NCBI GenBank assembly: GCA_022376925.1
Contig: JAIOJX010000032.1
Span: forward strand, 115,111,979 to 115,175,978
Source: Tragulus kanchil
Lineage: Eukaryota > Chordata > Mammalia > Artiodactyla > Tragulidae
DNA: 64,000 nt
Direction: 5' to 3'
Positions 1 to 11,283 of the stretch are shown here, piece by piece. Position 1 is the first letter of the stretch; every line of letters starts with the position of its first letter. The notes beneath the pieces are model-generated. The model did not search any database. It saw only the letters and a program-made list of their open reading frames with translations, and was not told the DNA's origin. The position numbers were made by a program, and so were the translations under genes.

Positions 1-19
1 TTTGTTGCAGAGACAATGA

Positions 20-125
20 GACAATCCTTTTCCCTTTGATACATATGAAGGTTATTTCTGGGCTTTCTATTCTATTCCATTAGTCTGTATGCTTCTCTTT
101 ATGCCAACACCACAATGTTTGATAT
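20..125 (-). repeat. L1 LINE fragment, antisense
   Basis: The text 'tctattccattagtctgtat' followed by 'atgccaacaccacaatg' resembles the reverse complement of a mammalian L1 3' region. It is a short, diverged fragment in a TESK2 intron. The family is judged from memory of the consensus. Confidence 0.5.
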
Positions 126-129
126 GAAG

Positions 130-880
130 CCAATTTTGTTTTTTCCTATGTAAACCCTTTTGTGGTTTCTCATTGCCCTCAGAGTAAAGTCAAAATACCT
201 AATCCTGGCCCTCATCATCTCCGTGGTTCACTGCTTGTTCTTCTCTGACCTTTTGGTTCTTGTCTAATTGTGTACCGCAGCTGTACTAAACCTCTTTCTC
301 TTTCAGTTCCACACATGGGATGTGACCCTTTCTGAAACCTTTGGGTCTCTACACCAGCTCTCCCTCTGTCTGGAACACAATCTTTCTTCCACTGGCCTGG
401 CCAAATCCTATCTAATCTTCAAGACTCAGTTTAGGGACTTCCCTGGTGGTCTAGTGGCTAAGACTGTGCTCTCAATGCAGGGGACCTGGGTTCAATCCCT
501 GGTCAGGGAACTAGATCCCACATACTGCAACTAAGACCTGGATCAGCCAAGTACATAAAAATAAGCATTTAAAAAAACATTAATAAATTTTTAAAAAAAG
601 TGCTTTCTCTTAAAAAGAAAAAAAAAAAAGACTCAGCTTAGATACTACTTTCTATGGGAAGCCTTTGCTAATCTCCCAAGATTAGTTAGATACTCCCCCT
701 ATTTGTTGCCATAAGACAATGGTACTTATCACTGACTTTAATTTACTCTTTGCTTTTGTATGTAGATTATAAATTGCTTGAGGGCAGAGACTGTTTTGTT
801 TGCATTGGCATCCTTGGTACCTGACAGTGATAGCTGCTTATCCTATTTGTTGACTGAATGAATAAATAATCAGTGGCATT
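130..880 (+). repeat. L2 LINE 3' end, split by a SINE
   Basis: The pattern runs from 'ctctgtctggaacac' through 'attgcttgagggcagagact' to 'tgttgactgaatgaataaat', which is the usual L2 3' end in sense orientation. A CHR-type SINE at 433-605 interrupts it. Confidence 0.65.
433..605 (+). repeat. CHR-type tRNA-derived SINE
   Basis: The head 'gggacttccctggtggtcta', a tRNA-like B box (ggttcaatccctgg), then 'gatcccaca' and an A-rich tail identify a CHR-type SINE of Cetruminantia. It sits inside an L2 copy. 'gactcag' occurs on both sides (about 423-429 and 631-637), but I do not claim a clean target-site duplication. Confidence 0.8.
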
Positions 881-1257
881 TTTTTGTCTCAAAAGCCTTC
901 AGTGGTTTCCTCATTGATTACAGTGTAGTTTTGTAATTAGTGGCTTATCAGAATTGTTCAGGATCTTTCTTAGAAAGTACAGATTCCAGGACCTCACACA
1001 AGGCCTATTGTGTTAAAGTCTTGGGTGAATGAGACCCAGAAATCTGTAGTTATAAATAAAGTAATAAAGCACCATAGGTTATCTAGTACACAGCTGGGGT
1101 TAAAACATGGAACTCAGAGTAAACCCTTGGCCTGATATCTGGTCTTCTGTGCTGTAGCATCATCCTACCTTTTTTTCTTTTATTTTTCCTCCTCTTTAAC
1201 AAGTACTCTATAATTCAGGCAAACTGGGTTTTATGTGTTTACTAAACACAGTGTATT
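881..1257. other. TESK2 intron, nothing recognised
   Basis: Unique-looking intronic sequence. I see no conserved ORF, RNA gene or recognisable repeat. Confidence 0.5.
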
Positions 1258-1388
1258 GGGACTTCCCTGGTGGTCTAGTGGTTAGGACTCTGAGCTTTCA
1301 CTGCAGCGGGCATGGTTTTGATTCCTGGTCAGGGAACTAAGATCCCACATGTTGTGTGGTGCGGCCAAAATAAATAAATAAAATAAAC
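1258..1388 (+). repeat. CHR-type tRNA-derived SINE
   Basis: It starts with 'gggacttccctggtggtcta', carries 'gattcctggtcagggaacta' and ends in an (AAAT)n-like tail. Confidence 0.85.
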
Positions 1389-1438
1389 ATACACAGTGTA
1401 TATTTTCCTGCCTCCTTATTCGTATTATTTCTTTAGCC

Positions 1439-1690
1439 CAGAATATAGTCTTTCCCTTTATCCTATAGAAATCTTCCCTCCCTTCAAGACTTGGCTCAAA
1501 GTTCACTTATTTCTCCACAAAATCTTTCCTGCTTGTTACTCTGCCACTGCTACACCTCCCTACCTCTTCCTTATATAAACAAAATATTTCCCTCCATTGA
1601 CCATCTTCTCTTTAAGTTTTTTGCTACCTCTCTTATTATGCATTTTGCCATGTATTAAAGTTATTTTTGCTTTTGTTTCCTTGCAGAAGT
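1439..1690 (+). repeat. L2 LINE fragment
   Basis: 'cttggctcaaagttcactta' followed by 'aatctttcctg' matches the L2 phrase about low-case 'caaatgtcacctt...gccttccctg' in sense orientation. The copy is old and diverged. Confidence 0.45.
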
Positions 1691-1842
1691 ATAAGCTTCT
1701 AGAGTAGAGGAGGAACCCAGGCTTCAGGGTCAAAAGACTTGGGTGCAAATTCAGGCTCCACCATTATCAGTCAAATAGCCATAGGTAGGTTATTTAAATT
1801 TTCTGGGCTTGGTTTCCTCATTCATAAGAAAAAGATGACAAG

Positions 1843-1991
1843 GGGGACTTCCCTGGTGGTCCAGTGGTTAAGACTCTGCACTTCCACTGCAGGAGGTGTG
1901 AGTGGGGGAATTCCCACATGGGGGGACAAAGATCCCACATGCCATGTGGCGTGGTCAAACGATGATAACATTTTATTTTAAAAAAAGAAAA
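1843..1991 (+). repeat. CHR-type SINE inserted in a MIR
   Basis: The head 'gggacttccctggtggtcca' and 'aagatcccacatgccatgtg' identify it. A 17-base direct repeat (1826-1842 versus 2326-2342, 16 of 17 identical) flanks this SINE together with the next one. It therefore fits as the target-site duplication of the first insertion. Confidence 0.85.
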
Positions 1992-2325
1992 GGGGTCTTC
2001 CCTGGTGGTCCAGTGGGTAAGGACACCGCCTTGCAGTGCAAGGGGCGCCGGTTCGAGCCCTGGCCTGGGAAGATCCCACGTGCCGCGGAGCAGCTGGACT
2101 GATGTGTCCAATTACCGAGTCGGAGCTCTGGAGCACATGCACCTAGGGCCGGTGCTCTGTGACAACAGAGGCCAATGCGATGGGAGGCCCACACGGGCCA
2201 AAGAACAAAGACGGATGAAAATGTAGAAATGAAAGACCAATCGAAGTGGCCCACCTGCTCCCCTCCCTCCCCACCTCACCCCACCAAAAAATAAATAAAT
2301 AAATAAATCTTTAAAAAAAAAAAAA
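1992..2325 (+). repeat. Young T+ class tRNA-derived SINE, copy 1
   Basis: About 335 bp. The tRNA-related head has an A-box-like 'tggtccagtggg' and a consensus B box 'ggttcgagccc'. A body of about 200 bp differs from the CHR body I know. The tail at 2290-2312 holds overlapping AATAAA signals followed by TCTTT, a polymerase III terminator, and then poly(A). It is inserted in the A-rich tail of the preceding CHR SINE. Close relatives lie on the minus strand at 5574, 6668, 29704, 30809, 54394 and 55439. Confidence 0.8.
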
Positions 2326-2400
2326 AAGAAAAGGATGACAAGAATGTTTCAAGATCTTGCAAGGTTCAAATGAGGTAAATGTGAAAGAGCTTTGCAAGAC

Positions 2401-3165
2401 CACTTGCTGATTATTATCTAATGGCAAGGATAGTATCTGTGTACTCCTAATCTCCCAGCAGTATCTCGTGTTTAGGAGACCTTTTTATAGGCCTTGGCTG
2501 AATGACTGAATAGGGAGGAAAGGAAGCAAGCAGTAAAGATTTTATGTCATCCAAAAAGTGAAATTGAGGTAAATCTTCCAGTGTATTTTAGTACCTGTAC
2601 AAATGGATAGAATTTTTGCCTCATGAATGGAAATCTCTAAATGGCCTCTTAATTTGTTCAATTGTGAGGCCTCTTGCATAGTTATCCTTTCCTTCTATAG
2701 CTAATTTACTCAACAATTTCTTTTCTACCTAGACTAGCTAGTCTGTCAAACATGTTTCTGATATGCTCAGAAGGACAGAACTAAGCACTGGACTTAGAAG
2801 TAAAATGGTAGACATGTTCCTTACCCAGTAAGTCTTTAAGTCAGCCAAGGTGTTTGGATGAGGAAATATTTTAATTTTTAACCAATAATTTGTTGTACTT
2901 GCAGTATCAGGGATACCTTTTAAAAAAATAACTTTTTTTCTGATTATAAAATCACACATGCTCATTAAAGAGATAGCTAATATTTCTGGATTGTAAAGTT
3001 CTACATGCATTTTCTGTTTTCATCCTGTAACAACCTGACAACCCTGTGAGATAGCTATTATATTGCTATTTTATATTATAGCTATTATTATTGCTATTTT
3101 ACATAATAAGAAATTGAGAATTAGATTAAATAATACCCGAAAAGCTCATTTTGCCTACTTAGCCT
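2401..3165. other. TESK2 intron, mostly unique
   Basis: Contains an AT-rich imperfect repeat of 'tattattgctattttat' type at about 3055-3105, possibly in a MIR-like remnant (the phrase 'ccctgtgagatagctattat'). No coding signal is seen. Confidence 0.4.
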
Positions 3166-3425
3166 AATTTTCAAGTCTTAGTTTAAATTTTCACTTCATT
3201 ATATTGGCTTTTCCTAATGATCTCTGCCCCCCACATCTATATTGTTACTTAGATGATTATTCTCTTTGATAGCATTCCTTCCTTTTTTCCTTGTAGCACA
3301 TATCATAGCATGTAATTCTTCATTTATTTGGTTGATTGTTTATTGTATCTTCATGTATGTCAATTCCAGTAGAACTGGGACCATGTTCTGTGTTGTTTAC
3401 CATTACTAGCAGCAAATAAGTAGCA
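3166..3425 (+). repeat. L2 LINE 3' fragment
   Basis: 'cttcatttatttggttgatt' and 'agaactgggaccatgttctg' follow the L2 3' end pattern in sense orientation. Confidence 0.45.
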
Positions 3426-3845
3426 GGTCATTGAAGAGCGTGGTGCTAGTGGAGGAAGTAGCAGGTTTCCTCAGGCACTGCCTTTATATTAAGCTCAGGA
3501 AGCCAAAGACCACATTCTTAGGTGTTGGAGAGTTTTGGTTGGAGGGCATCACAGTTGTGTTTAGTGTGATTACTCTCTTTCCTAACTTACTCTCTTCACA
3601 AAGCTAATATGGGTTACTCTGGCCCCTTGGCAAGTATGTTATAGAAGGACTTCAACTGTATGATGTAGGGTTTAGCATGGACTGCGTTTCAGGTCTATCT
3701 CAGCACATTGAACTGTTATTCCATACCCTTGGGCATTGCTTTCCTCATGAGTATGTACTTTTGAAAAAGCTGTTGATCTATCCATGAAATAAGGAAGGAG
3801 AATGTATGTATGTTGATAGTGACTAACTTACCCTGTACGTAAGGT
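3426..3845. other. TESK2 intron, nothing recognised
   Basis: No ORF, RNA or repeat that I can support. Confidence 0.4.
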
Positions 3846-3847
3846 GA

Positions 3848-4060
3848 CAAAAATGAAAGTGTTAATTGCTTAGTCATGTCTGACTCTCTGTGACCCTGTG
3901 GACTGTAGCCCTCCAGGCTCCTCTGTCCATGGGGTTCTTCAGGCAAGAAATACTGGAGTGGGTTGCCATTCCCTTCTCCAGAGGATCTTCCCAACCCAGG
4001 GATCTAACCCAGGTCTCCCACATTGCAGGCAGACCTGGTGGTCCGAGCCACCAGGGAAGG
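3848..4060 (-). repeat. Bov-tA SINE, full length
   Basis: On the minus strand it runs from 'ccttccctggtggctcggac' through 'gggttagatccctgggttgg' to the Bov-A body ('tactggagtgggttgccatt' is visible on the plus strand). This is a ruminant-specific family. Confidence 0.9.
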
Positions 4061-4139
4061 TACATAAGGTCATAGAAATAACCTTTCTGAGAATACGTAA
4101 AAGATAAGGAGGCATTCATGAAGATTAGAGAGAAGAATG

Positions 4140-4560
4140 TTAAAAATTTGAGAGATAGAGGCTGTATTATACTGGGCCTTTATAGGCCATGGTGAGGATT
4201 TTGAATTTTATGTTAAATACAGCTGGAAGCAATTGAAGGATTTTAGACAGGACAGTAGTAGGATGCAATTTGCATTTAAAAATAACACTTTGGCTGCTCT
4301 GGAGAATAAATTGTAGAGGGACAAAAGTGAGGGCAAGGAGTTCAGTGAGGAGAAACATATAGATTATATGAGAGAATGTGGATATCTTGAATTGGAGTGG
4401 TATCTGTGAAGATTTTTAAAGGTCTGTTTTAGAAATAGAAACACAAGTTATTGTGACTTTGATAAGGAAAATAAGTGAGGAATTAAATGACACCCATTTT
4501 CTAGGTGGATGGTTGTTTCATTTACTGAGATGTGGAAAACTTGCAAAATGCTCATGCAAG
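4140..4560 (-). repeat. Ancient LINE (L2-like), antisense
   Basis: Phrases such as 'ggccttt..aggccatggtgagg' and 'tttggctgctctggagaata' belong to an old mammalian repeat usually seen beside L2 antisense text. Family assignment is tentative. Confidence 0.4.
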
Positions 4561-5123
4561 TATGTATTATCTGTTTTTTTTTTTATTTTTATTTTTTTAA
4601 CATAACACTTAATCTGTGTAGACTTTTCAGTATGGAAGACCAGGCCCAGTAAGGAAGACTAGACCCAGTTTTTGAGCCTTTCAAGGATAACCCATCACTG
4701 CATCTTAAAGCCCTTCCTTAGACAAGATCTTTCTGGTCTAAGCTCTAAAGACTGAGGTAGCTGATGAAAGTTGATTCATGGAGAATGCAAAAGGGACTTC
4801 TGTATGTAGATAGATGGTTAGGGACACTTAATTTGTTCATGAATTCAGTATGCATTTATTGGGGCTTATTCTGCCAGACACTGGTCTGGGAATGGCATCA
4901 AACTTCTCTGTGAACTCAAGAAGTGAAGTTAATTGTGCACCTGAATTTATTTGGAAAGGATTTCAGAATTCAGCACCATGATCATGCTCAGCTTTTACAC
5001 ATTTAGAAACATTTCTTAGAATTTCTTATCCATAGAACCCTTCCTGAGTGGCATCACATCCAGATCTGCTGGTTTATTTGAACTGAGAGTTAGTCTTAGG
5101 CCAATATTAGCTGCTTCCCAGAG
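4561..5123. other. TESK2 intron, nothing recognised
   Basis: Includes a T-rich run at about 4570-4600. No coding or RNA feature is supported. Confidence 0.4.
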
Positions 5124-5237
5124 AGTCCAGTGGCTGACAGAGGAAATGTAATTTGGAACATATTTATAAAATAAATCTAAACTTAACTTCACTCAAGATT
5201 AATCATCTCATTTTTCTCGTTACTTTCTCGCTTTTCA

Positions 5238-5336
5238 TGTTAGGCATGTAGGATCTTAGGTCCTCAGCCAGGGTTTGAACATGTACCTCTGCAAGGGAAG
5301 GACAGTGTCCTAGCCACTGGACCACCTGGAAATTCT
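5238..5336 (-). repeat. tRNA-derived SINE head fragment
   Basis: The reverse complement of 'ggtttgaacatgtacctctg' and 'ctagccactggaccacctgg' is a decayed CHR-type head. It is repeated at 6332-6430 in the second D1 copy. Confidence 0.55.
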
Positions 5337-5437
5337 CTACTCTGTCATTAGAGAGAGCACATCATTCTGACACTTGAGATGGCTTCAAACCAAAGAAAAG
5401 GGTCTCTTTCTTTACGGCTGTATTTACTTATGTATAC

Positions 5438-5570
5438 ATGCATGCTTTGTCACTCAGTCATGTCCAGCTCCTTGTGACCCCATGGACTGTAGCCCACCAG
5501 GCTCCTCTGTCCATGGGCTTATCCAGGCAAGAATACTGGAGTCGGTTGTCATTTCCTTCTCCAGGAGACC
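5438..5570 (-). repeat. Bov-A/Bov-tA SINE body fragment
   Basis: 'tgaccccatggactgtagcc' and 'gcaagaatactggagtcggt' are the Bov-A body in minus orientation. The tRNA-related head is missing and the T+ SINE abuts it. Repeated at 6532-6664. Confidence 0.85.
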
Positions 5571-5573
5571 TTC

Positions 5574-5912
5574 TTTTTTTTTTTTTAAAGATTTATTTAT
5601 TTATTTCTTTGAGGGGGGTGGGGTGGGGAGTGAGGGGAGCAGGCGGGCCACTTCTATTGGTCTTTCATTTGTTCAGTTTCATCCATCTTTGTTCTTTGGC
5701 CCATGTGGGAGGTGTGGGCCTCCCATCGTGGTGGCCTCTGTTGTCGCAGAGCACCGGCTCTGGGTGCTTGTGCTCCAGAGCTCCTGCTTGGTAATTGGAC
5801 ACATCGGTCCAGCCACTCCACAGCACGTGGGATCTTCCCAGGCCAGGGCTCGAACCGGCGCCCCTTGCACTGCAAGGCGGTGTCCTTACCCACTGAACCA
5901 CCAGGGAAGCCC
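5574..5912 (-). repeat. Young T+ class SINE, copy 2
   Basis: Read on the minus strand: 'gggcttccctggtggttcag', B box 'ggttcgagccc', the same 3' body as copy 1, then an (AAAT)n run, TCTTT and poly(A). It carries an extra 9 bases near 5710 relative to its D1 twin. Confidence 0.85.
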
Positions 5913-6667
5913 TGGGCTGATTTTAAATCATCAAAATCTGAGACCATTTTATTGCTAGTAGAGCCTTTTGGGGCAAAGAAAATAATCTTAATCTTATCTT
6001 AGTTTGTTTCTTTGAGAAGATTTGTTTTCCACAAATTTGATTTTGATTATGAGATGTTTGCAGTAAGAGTTAAAAATCTGTGGGTAAAACTTAGTCATAC
6101 TTTTTTGAATCTTGTGGGTAAACAATCATTATGATATTTATAGTAATTTACATGCCTAGAAAGACACTCATACTACTTCAGGTGCATTAAACAAACAAGT
6201 TCTTAAAGTGGTAAAAGCTGTCCAGTGGCTGACAGAGGAAATGTAATTTGGAACATATTTATAAAATAAATCTAAACTTAACTTCACTCAAGATTAATCA
6301 TCTCATTTTCTCGTTACTTTCTCGCTTTTCATGTTAGGCATGTAGGATCTTAGGTCCTCAGCCAGGGTTTGAACATGTACCTCTGCAAGGGAAGGACAGT
6401 GTCCTAGCCACTGGACCACCTGGAAATTCTCTACTCTGTCATTAGAGAGAGCACATCATTCTGACACTTGAGATGGCTTCAAACCAAAGAAAAGGGTCTC
6501 TTTCTTTACGGCTGTATTTACTTATGTATACATGCATGCTTTGTCACTCAGTCATGTCCAGCTCCTTGTGACCCCATGGACTGTAGCCCACCAGGCTCCT
6601 CTGTCCATGGGCTTATCCAGGCAAGAATACTGGAGTCGGTTGTCATTTCCTTCTCCAGGAGACCTTC

Positions 6668-6997
6668 TTTTTTTTTTTTTAAAGATTTATTTATTTATTT
6701 CTTTGAGGGGGGTGGGGTGGGGAGTGAGGGGAGCAGGCGGGCCACTTCTATTGGTCTTTCATTTGTCCATTTTCATCCATCTTTGTTCTTTGGCCCGTGT
6801 GGGCCTCCCATCGCAGTGGCCTCTGTTGTCGCAGAGCACTGGCTCTGGGTGCATGTGCTCCAGAGCTCCAGCTTGGTAATTGGACACATCGGTCCAGCCA
6901 CTCCACAGCACGTGGGATCTTCCCAGGCCAGGGCTCGAACCGGCGCCCCTTGCACTGCAAGGCGGTGTCCTTACCCACTGAACCACCAGGGAAGCCC
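6668..6997 (-). repeat. Young T+ class SINE, D1 twin of copy 2
   Basis: Same element as 5574-5912 within the duplicated unit. It differs by the 9-base deletion and a few substitutions. Confidence 0.85.
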
Positions 6998-7392
6998 TGG
7001 GCTGATTTTAAATCATCAAAATCTGAGACCATTTTATTGCTAGTAGAGCCTTTTGGGGCAAAGAAAATAATCTTAATCTTATCTTAGTTTGTTTCTTTGA
7101 GAAGATTTGTTTTCCACAAATTTGATTTTGATTATGAGATGTTTGCAGTAAGAGTTAAAAATCTGTGGGTAAAACTTAGTCATACTTTTTTGAATCTTGT
7201 GGGTAAACAATCATTATGATATTTATAGTAATTTACATGCCTAGAAAGACACTCATACTACTTCAGGTGCATTAAACAAACAAGTTCTTAAAGTGGTAAA
7301 AGCTGTCTGTAGAAAGTGTGAGGAAAGAGGGGGCAATATTTTTTGGCCTTTTCTACTTGGCTTTCAGCTACTGACAAAAGAAATACCCTCCA

Positions 7393-7560
7393 GGGACTTC
7401 CCTGATGGTTTAGTGGCTAAAACTCCCAAGCTCCTGGTGCAGGGAGCCTTGGTTCAATCCCTGGTCAGGGAACTAGATCTCACATGCTGCAACTAAAAGA
7501 TACCAAGTGCCACAACTAAGACCTGATGCAGCCAAATAAATACATAAATAAATAAGTATT
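7393..7560 (+). repeat. CHR-type tRNA-derived SINE
   Basis: 'gggacttccctgatggttta', 'ggttcaatccctggtcaggg' and an (AAAT)n-like tail. Confidence 0.8.
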
Positions 7561-7919
7561 AAAAAAAGAAAAGAGAAATTCCCTCTATAATTTTCAAAAG
7601 GCTATCTTAGATATATTTTTGAGTCCATGCAGTTCAAATCACTTTAAGGAGTCCACTGATAGAGTAGTCAAAGGACCCTCAGAATTTCCTACCACTGAAT
7701 GTGGCCAGGCACACTGTTTTGTATTTTGCTTTATATTTATTGCCACCATAGTATGTGCCAAATAATAGGCATTGTTAAATCTTTGTTTTGCATGGTATTT
7801 ATCAGAAAATTCCTCTAAAAGCATATTTCTGTTTTTGATTTTGAATTACATTAATGACAGAATTGGGAGGGCTTTAGATAAAAGAGGGAACTTAAAACCT
7901 GTCTCCATTTATTTAAATG
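7561..7919. other. TESK2 intron, nothing recognised
   Basis: AT-rich; no feature I can support. Confidence 0.4.
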
Positions 7920-8225
7920 TACTTAATCATTCATTTATTATTTCAACAATTATTTGTTGACCTTACTGAATACTGGGCTTGCAAAGAACTGAAAAAGATC
8001 TAGTCCTTTTCATCAAGGTTATGGTGCAATATGATAAGTACAATAGTAGAAATACATACAAGGGACCTAAGAGGCACAAAGCATGGGATGGGGTATCAGG
8101 AGATGCTTTCCAAAATCAGAGACTTGAGCTGGGTTTAGAAGGATGAATAAGAATTAGCAAAGCTATGAAGGGGAAGGAGAGTAATATGTGCAATAGTTAA
8201 GCATATACGAAGGCAGAGAATGACA
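7920..8225 (-). repeat. L2 LINE, antisense
   Basis: 'caacaattatttgttgacct' leading into 'gacttgagctgggtttagaa' is the reverse-complement L2 order. Confidence 0.5.
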
Positions 8226-8369
8226 CATTTAAATATTCTGAAATATATCTTGGATTTCCCTTTCTCTTTGACTCTTTGACTCAGTTCATTAGTGCTGACT
8301 ACTTGAGTTAGGCAGGCCCTGGTGGACCTGCTGGAGTGGAGGCTGAACTGTGGCAAACTTGGGCTTTGG

Positions 8370-10580
8370 CAGATGTGTGGATGAGCACTAGTAGTGGCTG
8401 TGGAACCTTGAGCTGAGAACAGGAGGCTCCTTTGGAGCATGAGCCTCCCACAGGGCGCTCTTGGGATGCCTGTCCTGGAATTACCCAGGACAGTAACAAA
8501 GCTTTCTTTTCTTCTTTAAACCAAGCCAGCGGGATGGGATGTCTGCTAGCCTTTGTGTTTGGAGCCAACCAGCAAACGTACAGTGGCCAGCACAATGGCA
8601 TTGTTGGGCTTCAGTGAAAAGTAGGTCGGGGCCCAGGCCCTCCTCGGCAGAGGGCCCATGCAAAGAACAGAGGTTTGACAAACTACTGATTTGGCTGTTT
8701 GGCATTGATGTTGATTTCTGATGGGCTTCTAGCTTACTTTTGGTGTAAAGTCTCTTCCTCTTGTTTCTATCAATACCTCTATTTGAAATCTCTGAGCTGC
8801 CTTTGACTCTTTCCTCAGTTCTCATATGTCTATATGAGACACTCAGTTGGTAAATCCTTTAGATTCTACTTCCGTTTATTCTCTTTTCATAGCCCACTTT
8901 TTCATGCCTGTATTAGCACTCTAAGTCGGATGTTTGGTCATCTCTCATCTGGGCTGATGCAGTAGCCTTCAAACTTCCCTCTAGTTCCTCCTCTCTCCTG
9001 TTAATATTCTGAGTTTTCTAAAATACACTTTTGGACATGTGTTAGTTTCCTAGGGCTACTATGACAAAGCATCACAAAGTGAGTCAGCCTCTATGATGAC
9101 AGAAGTTTATTCTCTCATCGTTTTGAAAACTAAGAGCCTGAAATCATAGTGTTGGCAGGGTCTTGCTCTCTCTGAAAGCTCTAGGGGGAAAAACTTTGCC
9201 TCTTCCTGGGTTCTCTCAGATCTTTGTCTCCATTGTTACATGACATTCTTCTATGTCTGTGTCTCCTCTCCTCTTTTTGTAAAGATACTGAATTAAGGAT
9301 CCACCCTACTTCAGACGGACCTCATCTTTACTTGATTACATCTGCCAAAGACCTTATTTTCAAATAAAGCCACATTCACAGGTAATCAGTTCATTGAATC
9401 TTCATTACTCCATGGATTAGGTTCTATTATTATTCTCATTCTATAGATGAATATTCAAGAGTAACCAACCCAGGGTCACACAAAATCCTAGTTAGATGTG
9501 TGGATGAGCACTAGTAGTGGCTGTGGAACCTTGAGCCTTTGATCCTAGGGCTGGGATGCCTGTCCTGGAATTACCCAGGACAGTAACAAAGCTTTCTTTT
9601 CTTCTTTAAACCAAGCCAGCGGGATGGGATGTCTGCTAGCCTTTGTGTTTGGAGCCAACCAGCAAACGTACAGTGGCCAGCACAATGGCATTGTTGGGCT
9701 TCAGTGAAAAGTAGGTCGGGGCCCAGGCCCTCCTCGGCAGAGGGCCCATGCAAAGAACAGAGGTTTGACAAACTACTGATTTGGCTGTTTGGCATTGATG
9801 TTGATTTCTGATGGGCTTCTAGCTTACTTTTGGTGTAAAGTCTCTTCCTCTTGTTTCTATCAATACCTCTATTTGAAATCTCTGAGCTGCCTTTGACTCT
9901 TTCCTCAGTTCTCATATGTCTATATGAGACACTCAGTTGGTAAATCCTTTAGATTCTACTTCCGTTTATTCTCTTTTCATAGCCCACTTTTTCATGCCTG
10001 TATTAGCACTCTAAGTCGGATGTTTGGTCATCTCTCATCTGGGCTGATGCAGTAGCCTTCAAACTTCCCTCTAGTTCCTCCTCTCTCCTGTTAATATTCT
10101 GAGTTTTCTAAAATACACTTTTGGACATGTGTTAGTTTCCTAGGGCTACTATGACAAAGCATCACAAAGTGAGTCAGCCTCTATGATGACAGAAGTTTAT
10201 TCTCTCATCGTTTTGAAAACTAAGAGCCTGAAATCATAGTGTTGGCAGGGTCTTGCTCTCTCTGAAAGCTCTAGGGGAAGAACTTTGCCTCTTCCTGGTT
10301 TCTCTCAGATCTTTGTCTCCATTGTTACATGACATTCTTCTATGTCTGTGTCTCCTCTCCTCTTTTTGTAAAGATACTGAATTAAGGATCCACCCTACTT
10401 CAGACGGACCTCATCTTTACTTGATTACATCTGCCAAAGACCTTATTTTCAAATAAAGCCACATTCACAGGTAATCAGTTCATTGAATCTTCATTACTCC
10501 ATGGATTAGGTTCTATTATTATTCTCATTCTATAGATGAATATTCAAGAGTAACCAACCCAGGGTCACACACCTAGTTAG
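8370..10580. repeat. Tandem direct duplication D2 (2 x ~1.1 kb)
   Basis: 8370-9493 is repeated at 9494-10580, offset 1090 over most of its length. Near the left boundary the second copy loses about 30 bases and has altered text. Elsewhere the copies are virtually identical. Confidence 0.9.
9043..9390. repeat. Ancient interspersed repeat, family not assigned
   Basis: 'gttagtttcctagggctact' through 'ctcatctttacttgattaca' is a common mammalian repeat text that I recognise, but whose family name I cannot assign safely. Repeated at 10133-10480. Confidence 0.5.
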
Positions 10581-10650
10581 AGGTGAGATTCAGTCATAGG
10601 CAGTCTAACTCTGCAGTATGTGGCTTCACCACTATACTGTAGTGCCTGGC
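10460..10650 (-). repeat. MIR SINE, antisense
   Basis: 'ttctcattctatagatgaat', 'cccagggtcacacacctagt' and 'ggcagtctaactctgcagta' are the MIR core in reverse orientation. Confidence 0.65.
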
Positions 10651-11283
10651 TTCACTTTTTAGCTTCATCCCTTCTCCCTTACTTATGTTTTATGCAAGGA
10701 AAGGGAAAAAAGGGATAACTACTAATCTCTGCACTTATCTTCATGTTCCTTTGGCAAAGAATGTCTTTATTACTCCCAACCCTACATACAGGCTTCTGGG
10801 AAATAGAACTGAATCTGCAATGGGTGATTAGCCAGATCTGCGTGAGGAAAGGTATTCCAGGCAGTGGGGCCATCAAATGTGCAAGTAGCAGGGATCAGAC
10901 CCTTATAAGCAAGAGTGAAAAGCTCTGTGTACCATGCTAAGGCCTGTGGATTTTATCCTAAGAGTAGTAGGGCATAAGTTAATAATTTTAACAAGGAAAT
11001 GACTTCAGGTTGGCATTTAGAAGGCTAATTTTGGCTATATTAAGGATAATGGATTGGAATGAGGGCTAAGTCTGTTCAAAATACAGGAAGAAGAGAAGAA
11101 GACCAGTTAGGAAGCTAGTGGAATAACCCAGCATGATGATGATAAGATAATTAATAGTGGAAAGAATGAGTTGTGTCCTACATGCTAAGCATGTGCTAGA
11201 CATATTAACACTTTGTATATCTTATCTTTTTAAATTATTCCCTGCCTTTGATTAAACACTGAATCATATTGGTTCTGTCTCTG
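10651..11283. repeat. Old LINE-like antisense text in the TESK2 intron
   Basis: 'aaggtattccaggcagtggg' and 'agaccagttaggaagctagt' resemble ancient L2-type antisense sequence. The rest is unassigned. No coding signal. Confidence 0.35.

Larger units (their letters stand above)
1700..2400 (+). repeat. MIR SINE interrupted by two younger SINEs
   Basis: The left half (1735-1842) reads 'ggtttcctcattcataag', the MIR core phrase. The right half (2343-2400) reads 'tcaaatgaggtaaatgtgaa', its continuation. The 1843-2325 block lies between the halves, so an ancient MIR was hit by a CHR SINE, which was itself hit by a second SINE. Confidence 0.7.
5124..7306. repeat. Tandem direct duplication D1 (2 x ~1.09 kb)
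   Basis: 5124-6221 is repeated at 6222-7306, offset 1094 falling to 1085. The copies are almost identical. The second lacks a 9-base stretch near 5710, and the poly(T) runs differ in length. Both copies carry a tRNA-type SINE head, a Bov-A fragment and the T+ SINE. Probably an assembly artefact. Confidence 0.9.

Noticed and set aside
2030..2075. tRNA gene-like A and B boxes
   Set aside because: They belong to the tRNA-derived heads of SINEs. No cloverleaf-forming acceptor stem or independent tRNA gene was found.
5374..5958. 194-codon plus-strand open frame with a twin at 6468-7043
   Set aside because: It runs through a Bov-A fragment and the T+ SINE in antisense. Similar frames occur at every copy of that SINE (29747, 54416). 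No protein family signature.
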